This document shows, in pieces, positions 5,583-9,264 of a DNA stretch of 9,264 nt. The stretch's first letter is position 1, and each line of letters starts with the position of its first letter. Below the pieces are notes generated by a model that saw nothing but the letters and a program-made list of their open reading frames with translations, searched no databases and was not told where the DNA came from. The position numbers and the translations under genes are program-made. Origin of the DNA: Rickettsiaceae bacterium (GTDB taxonomy: Bacteria; Pseudomonadota; Alphaproteobacteria; Rickettsiales; Rickettsiaceae); NCBI GenBank assembly GCA_021741285.1, contig JAIOYD010000045.1:1-9264 (forward strand). Reading direction: 5' to 3'.

Positions 5583-6640
5583 GGAAACCAGCCTTGCTCT
5601 TGTAATTTTTTACAAGCCTTAAGATATGCTTCGCAAGATTCAGTAGGCACTCTACCCTGTCGAGTCATACGAACTAAAGAGCCTGTCAAATTCTCTGTAT
5701 CATTCACAGGCATGATTATATATTGAGATAACAAGAATGGCTCTATAACATTTATAAGTGTTACTTCTTGAATATTACACATAGTAGCAAGGGATTTTGA
5801 TCCTATAGGCTTTACTTTTTCAGAATACAATACATTTAAATAATCTCTACTAAGCCTATCTAATCCCAAGAATGGATCTAAATCTAAACTTTGCAAACAT
5901 TTTGTCAATTTATCGATAGTAAAGTCATTTGACTCAAGTCTTCTGTTTTCTTCTGTAGTGCCAATACAATAATCAAAAAAATTCTTGATTAGATTGATAC
6001 CCTTTCTAGGAACCCCCTGACAAAGTGTGGCGATAGACATAAGAACTTCATCAGGTATAGATATGTTTTGATTCATTCTTTCTGAAAATTTTCTCAACAT
6101 TTCAAAGAGTTGATCATTAGTATAAGGTGATAAAACTGGCTTGTATCCAAACCTGTCCAGGAATGGAGTATTCAACAGGCCTGCATGTGTGGTAGCACCT
6201 ATGACCGTAAATTTTTTACCAAAAGATTCTCCAGCAAAAGAGAAATCTTCGAGCATTGGATATAGAAATTCTTGGTCTTCTTTTGGCATTGCATGTATTT
6301 CATCAATAAAAACAATGGCATTCGGTTCTATATTTCTAAAAAAATCTACAAGCTTGAATCCCTTTAAAAAATTATTTCCCATGAATTCATAATATCGAAC
6401 ACCTAATTCACTTGCAATAATTTTTGCTAATGTTGTTTTACCTGCTCCTGGAAATCCAAGGAGCAAAGTATGAGGTAGAGCTTCTCTTGTGCGAAAAAAT
6501 AAATTAATTTTGATCTTAAGTTGTTCTTTAATTATATCTTGACCAACATAATCTTTAAGATACCATGGGCGTTTGATGTTATCAACAACAACTTTATTAT
6601 AAGCAAAGACATTTAGATTTGAAACAAGCGCACTACACAT
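5561..6640 (-). CDS. RuvB-like Holliday junction branch-migration ATPase
   Basis: The 359-aa protein aligns with bacterial RuvB (about 340 aa) over its length. It has an N-terminal RPWYLKDYVGQ (RPxxLxdyvGQ), Walker A G62-F-P-G-A-G-K68-T-T70, and Walker B IVFID113E114IH. Sensor 1 is VIGATTHAGLL (146-155), with FLDR163FG as arginine finger and GVPR212KGINL as sensor 2. The C-terminal winged helix follows: GLDRLSRDYLNVL (259-271), PIGSKSLATM (278-287), VIEPFLLSQYII and TRQGRVPT. Bacterial RuvB forms hexamers with RuvA to move Holliday junctions. An extra segment (PVNDTENLTGSLV, 311-323) sits before the end motif. No ruvA or ruvC is in the window, so it may use host RuvA or act alone. TAGGAG lies 8 nt before the ATG. 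Clamp-loader identity is excluded by the winged-helix motifs. Confidence 0.9.
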   Translation of the reverse strand: MCSALVSNLNVFAYNKVVVDNIKRPWYLKDYVGQDIIKEQLKIKINLFFRTREALPHTLLLGFPGAGKTTLAKIIASELGVRYYEFMGNNFLKGFKLVDFFRNIEPNAIVFIDEIHAMPKEDQEFLYPMLEDFSFAGESFGKKFTVIGATTHAGLLNTPFLDRFGYKPVLSPYTNDQLFEMLRKFSERMNQNISIPDEVLMSIATLCQGVPRKGINLIKNFFDYCIGTTEENRRLESNDFTIDKLTKCLQSLDLDPFLGLDRLSRDYLNVLYSEKVKPIGSKSLATMCNIQEVTLINVIEPFLLSQYIIMPVNDTENLTGSLVRMTRQGRVPTESCEAYLKACKKLQEQGWFPGEIFSI

Positions 6641-6705
6641 AATTAAAACTCCTATGCTGTAATAGATACAGGAGGCATATTTTTAAGATGTTTTAATTAT
6701 GGTAT

Positions 6706-6924
6706 TTAAATATAAAAAATTTTATTTTGATCTATCTTCTCTGATATCAAAATTTGTGTACCCTTGAATTCTACTATATTTGATCTAGTCTCAAACTCCA
6801 ATTCTCGATATGTCTCACTACTCATAACTAAATATTCTGGTTTTTTATTATATGATTGACAATACTCTACAAATGAACTTTCTAAAACTTCACATAAATA
6901 TACAACGACATTTGCTACCTGCAT
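6706..6924 (-). CDS. 72-aa protein of unknown function
   Basis: I do not recognise this gene with certainty. The N-terminal half is a hydrophobic strand and helix (QVANVVVYLCEVLESSFVEYC). The C-terminal half (PEYLVMSSETYRELE, VEFKGTQILISEKIDQNKIFYI) resembles the closing segment of some HK97-fold capsid proteins, where 'y..L', a short linker, 'G..I..s..' and a last strand follow each other. At this length it cannot be a capsid protein; it could be a fragment, a small decoration or inhibitory protein, or a chance resemblance. ATG 6924 has AAGG 9 nt upstream; an in-frame TTG at 6945 would add seven residues but has no ribosome binding site. It lies 65 nt before the RuvB-like gene on the same strand. 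Confidence 0.5.
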   Translation of the reverse strand: MQVANVVVYLCEVLESSFVEYCQSYNKKPEYLVMSSETYRELEFETRSNIVEFKGTQILISEKIDQNKIFYI

Positions 6925-6986
6925 GACAAAATACCTTACTTTCAATCACAGGGGGCACAATTGCCTAAATTATAACTTTCATTTAC

Positions 6987-6994
6987 TATAAATT
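6987..6994 (+). promoter_or_regulatory. T4-late-like promoter for the 270-aa unknown
   Basis: TATAAATT matches 7 of 8 positions of the T4 late word TATAAATA. It would place the start near 7000, about 30 nt before ATG 7032, with AAGGTG in the leader. No matching -35 is seen at normal spacing. Confidence 0.32.
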
Positions 6995-7031
6995 TATTAA
7001 TAAACCTGTATATTATTCCTAAGGTGAACTT

Positions 7032-7844
7032 ATGTACATACAACATTTAATTATTTTTTGTAAAGATGCAAAAGAAGCTCTTGATGCTGGGGCTTCACTT
7101 CCTATGCATAGAGATGTTCCAAGATTTTATATATTGAATTCTGATAAACCTAAGACTGATGAAATATCCTGGCTTAGAAATATTGACAATTATTTTGCGC
7201 TCGGTAAGGCAGCTGAAATCGGTAACTTTACTGAAATTGCTATCAGAGCTGGTATTCTATATTCAGTTGGCTGGTGGCATTTGATGTTTTGCAGCGCGAA
7301 TAAGTTACCTTCTGCAGATGAAATCAATGCCCTTAAAAAATCACTTGACAGTAATAAAGGCTTCTTGCAACTTGAAAATATTTGGGGTGTAAGCAAAGAG
7401 CATATTTTATTATTTGGCTTAGATAAAGTACTAGGCTCTGGGCTGCAAAGTTCGAATGAAGCTTCTAGCACTCTTGATTTGGTAAATGCCATGAGAGGAC
7501 AGTCTGCCAATGAAGCATCTGTAAGACATGCTTTCTTGGAATTAGTTCCTACCGATGGCATGGTAACTCAGGGATCCATGGGTTCATTGAATGAAAGAGG
7601 ACAAAAATTTATTGAGGATATGATTAAAGAATATCCATCAACTGATCAAAATGCAGGATTAATATTTGTTTCTCCTGAGACTTCAAGCGCGGGATTATAT
7701 CACGTTTTGAGTTCTATAGACAACACAACCATCGTGGCAATGCTAACAAATGAAGAGCTAGAAAATAGTCAAATTAAACCAATTAGAAAATTTAATTGTG
7801 AAAATATTTTTTATATAAATTTATTTTCCAAGAGCAGTTTATAA
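7032..7844 (+). CDS. 270-aa protein of unknown function, possibly GT-A-like
   Basis: I do not recognise this gene. The N-terminal two-thirds runs as an alpha/beta protein: first strand HLIIFCKDAKEAL (5-17), second strand RFYILNSD (31-38). A Gly/Ala helix region follows (FALGKAAEIGNFTEIAIRAGILYSVGWWHLMFCSAN, 55-90). Next are DEINALKKSLDSNKGFLQLENIWGVSKEHILLFGLDKVLGSGLQ (96-139). That order (helix packing before a hydrophobic strand, then 'kgf..len.wGv....fG.D') loosely recalls GT-A glycosyltransferases, but no clear DxD metal motif is present. A second alpha/beta part (209-265) ends the protein. There is no signal peptide or membrane helix. AAGGTG is 5 nt before the ATG, and the gene stands alone between a promoter candidate and a terminator. 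Confidence 0.6.
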   Translation: MYIQHLIIFCKDAKEALDAGASLPMHRDVPRFYILNSDKPKTDEISWLRNIDNYFALGKAAEIGNFTEIAIRAGILYSVGWWHLMFCSANKLPSADEINALKKSLDSNKGFLQLENIWGVSKEHILLFGLDKVLGSGLQSSNEASSTLDLVNAMRGQSANEASVRHAFLELVPTDGMVTQGSMGSLNERGQKFIEDMIKEYPSTDQNAGLIFVSPETSSAGLYHVLSSIDNTTIVAMLTNEELENSQIKPIRKFNCENIFYINLFSKSSL

Positions 7845-7846
7845 AT

Positions 7847-7874
7847 AAAAGAGGGGAGAAATCCCCTCTTTTTT
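7847..7874. terminator. Bidirectional rho-independent terminator
   Basis: An 11-bp perfect stem, AAAAGAGGGGA/TCCCCTCTTTT, is capped by a GAAA tetraloop. T-runs lie on both sides (TTTT then ATTC on plus; TTTTATTTAT on minus). It separates the plus gene ending at 7844 from the convergent ThyX-like gene, whose TAA is at 7873-7875. Confidence 0.92.
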
Positions 7875-9264
7875 ATTCTGGTTCAGCAGATCCTTCAAAA
7901 ATTATTCCTTCTAATTCTGGGAACAATTCGTACCACATATTTAGCTGTTCTCGACAGTGTTCTGCATATTTATAATGTGCCCCAACCCCTGTGCGAAGTT
8001 CCATTTCATACAGAAATTTATCAGCAGTGGTAGTGTGTTCAAAATAATATTTGTGTCCTAGGCTCGTGAAATAAATATATTCAGGATGTTCCATCATCAA
8101 ATCTCTAGCATTATTAGTAGTAGATTTAAAATGCTTGAATAAAGAATAAATTTTTTCAATCAAATTTAGATTAGTTGATTTCTTTAATGGGATTTGATCA
8201 GTAGAACCATAAAAGCCCACTGGAATTAATGGACAATACTTATTGCCAGTACGGTGTCTATTTAAATCTCTAATCTCACCAAAGCTAATACCATTCCATG
8301 AAAATCTTACGCTCAGCCTTGAAATAGGTGAGCCAAATGGTGAATATCGATTAGATCTAAATTCACAAGCTTCTCTAGCATTGCTTGTATTTTTATAAAG
8401 ATCATCATCTACATAAAGCTTACTTTCAGTTTCATTGTCATTCATTACCGGAGTCAAATCAGCCATAGATTTAATTGAGTAATACTCATAATCTAAATAA
8501 TTTTTAATTGATTCTGTTGGCTTTGTGTGCTTAAGAAGCCTTGGAGCACCAATAGACATTTGTTCAGCTATTTGCTGTCCAATTAAATTTAATTCTTTAA
8601 GTTTGTGTGATTGAAGATTTGCAGCAATACCAGCCCAAGCTCGAGCAGACTGAACCATCATAACTCCAGTTGATGCAGCGAGAGGAATATAAACCCGAGC
8701 GCGATCAAAAGCATAGTTACGCTTCATTCTGGCAACAGCTTTCTTATCTTTGTCAGCAGTAGAATGAAGTAATGATTTAGGAATTTTGGTTTCTTCAGGA
8801 TGCAAATTAGAAAGCTCAGTCCAAGCTTCTAAGGCAGCATGGTAATTTTCAAATGCTTTCTTATTATATTCATTAAAATTATTTTTTAGCTCATCAGGGA
8901 TACCCAATGTTTCAGCATCAATCAAACCATACTCATCCATCTTTATGTATCTAGTAGAACATTCTTGACCGTCTGCTTGTGGTGCCAATGTCCATAAATA
9001 ATAAGCTGCAAACTGAGAAATACCATCAATAAAAAGTGCAATAGGGACCATTCCCAGTATGCTCGCATGACCATAATCAGTGTGCTTAAATATGGTGTCT
9101 ATAGACTTCTCTTGATTATTTACATCAACCTTAGCCAAAATAGCATCTAGGCCCTCATTATTTCTTGAATATCTAGCACCTGTAGACGCAAGCATTTCTG
9201 GAATAAGAGCATGGCAGCCTAATTCTTCAGATCGTTGTGTTGGTTTTATCGAAACATATTGAAT
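7873..9264 (-). CDS. thyX: Flavin-dependent thymidylate synthase, tandem ThyX-like, 5' end cut
   Basis: The frame is open to position 9264, giving at least 463 residues; the ATG at 9195 is internal, because IQYVSIKPTQRSEELGCHAL upstream of it continues the conserved N-terminus. ThyX makes dTMP from dUMP using FAD, NADPH and methylene-tetrahydrofolate. Classical ThyX has about 220-250 residues; this one looks like two ThyX units in tandem. Half one: GARYSRNNEGL (29-39), HASILGMVPIALFIDGISQ (66-84), then QECS103TR105Y106, with ARVYIPLAASTG and SARAWAGIAANLQSHKLKEL (from 189). Half two: SPISRLSVRFSWNGISFGEIRDLNR336H337R338, with YFTSLGHKYYFEH and MELRTGVGAHYKYAEHCREQL (from 397). RHR is in half two and SxRY in half one. 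Long ThyX-family proteins exist in some bacteria as I recall, so the form may not be new. Confidence 0.87.
   Translation of the reverse strand: MQYVSIKPTQRSEELGCHALIPEMLASTGARYSRNNEGLDAILAKVDVNNQEKSIDTIFKHTDYGHASILGMVPIALFIDGISQFAAYYLWTLAPQADGQECSTRYIKMDEYGLIDAETLGIPDELKNNFNEYNKKAFENYHAALEAWTELSNLHPEETKIPKSLLHSTADKDKKAVARMKRNYAFDRARVYIPLAASTGVMMVQSARAWAGIAANLQSHKLKELNLIGQQIAEQMSIGAPRLLKHTKPTESIKNYLDYEYYSIKSMADLTPVMNDNETESKLYVDDDLYKNTSNAREACEFRSNRYSPFGSPISRLSVRFSWNGISFGEIRDLNRHRTGNKYCPLIPVGFYGSTDQIPLKKSTNLNLIEKIYSLFKHFKSTTNNARDLMMEHPEYIYFTSLGHKYYFEHTTTADKFLYEMELRTGVGAHYKYAEHCREQLNMWYELFPELEGIIFEGSAEPE

Noticed and set aside
5561..6640. T4 gp44-like clamp loader
   Set aside because: The order of motifs and the C-terminal winged helix (GLDR, EPFL, RQGRVPT) are those of RuvB.
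6670..6696. AGGAGG followed by ATG on the plus strand
   Set aside because: The frame is Met-Phe-stop; the AGGAGG is more simply the complement of a sequence in the leader of the RuvB-like gene.
6952..6967. GGCA-CAAT-TGCC mini hairpin
   Set aside because: The stem is only 4-5 bp and has no T-run, so it fits neither terminator nor RNA gene.
7190..7561. 123-codon minus open frame
   Set aside because: It is fully inside the 270-aa plus gene, which has a ribosome binding site, promoter candidate and terminator; no recognisable motif.
9193..9195. ATG as the ThyX start
   Set aside because: The frame stays open upstream to the edge and encodes conserved-looking residues, and no ribosome binding site precedes this ATG.

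Overview
The window is AT-rich, densely packed and consists mainly of short genes with gaps of a few to about 100 bases, overlapping ends and shared bidirectional terminators. It encodes no recognisable structural phage module. Even so, several things point to a large tailed (myovirus-like or jumbo) bacteriophage rather than a cellular chromosome: a compact sigma factor, T4-late-like promoter words (TATAAATA type), a DUF5872-like basic protein, a deformylase-like protein, a ThyX and many small unknowns. The host cannot be told from this sequence.

Layout from left to right. (1) A minus-strand HAD phosphatase, cut by the left edge, is divergent from a plus-strand GT9-like glycosyltransferase. 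(2) A minus-strand cluster is read from 3865 down to 1291: HhH-GPD DNA glycosylase-like protein, sigma-70 family factor, peptide-deformylase-like protein with altered catalytic residues, and a YhaM-like OB+HD 3'-5' exoribonuclease. Its end meets the glycosyltransferase at a shared CTAG. (3) The 104-bp divergent region 3866-3969 carries the best promoter candidates. From it a plus-strand DUF5872-like gene runs to a bidirectional terminator at 4484-4509. (4) A minus-strand group follows: a small acidic unknown and a PLD-like protein, preceded by a RuvB-like helicase that ends in its own terminator, and a 72-aa unknown. (5) A plus-strand 270-aa unknown runs to a second bidirectional terminator at 7847-7874. 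(6) A minus-strand double-domain ThyX is cut by the right edge.

Functionally the genes fit takeover of host nucleic-acid metabolism: dTMP supply (ThyX), DNA repair, modification or recombination (HhH-GPD, RuvB-like, perhaps PLD), RNA turnover (YhaM-like), transcription switching (sigma) and possible effects on nascent proteins (deformylase-like). The glycosyltransferase-like genes may act on surface polymers or modified DNA, which is inference.

I did not find a clearly new multi-gene system. The most unusual items are the deformylase-like protein whose metal Cys and catalytic Glu are both replaced, and a tandem ThyX whose signature motif is divided between two degenerate halves. The sigma factor beside T4-late-like promoters comes next. 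I saw no tRNA, rRNA, CRISPR array, insertion sequence or long direct repeat.
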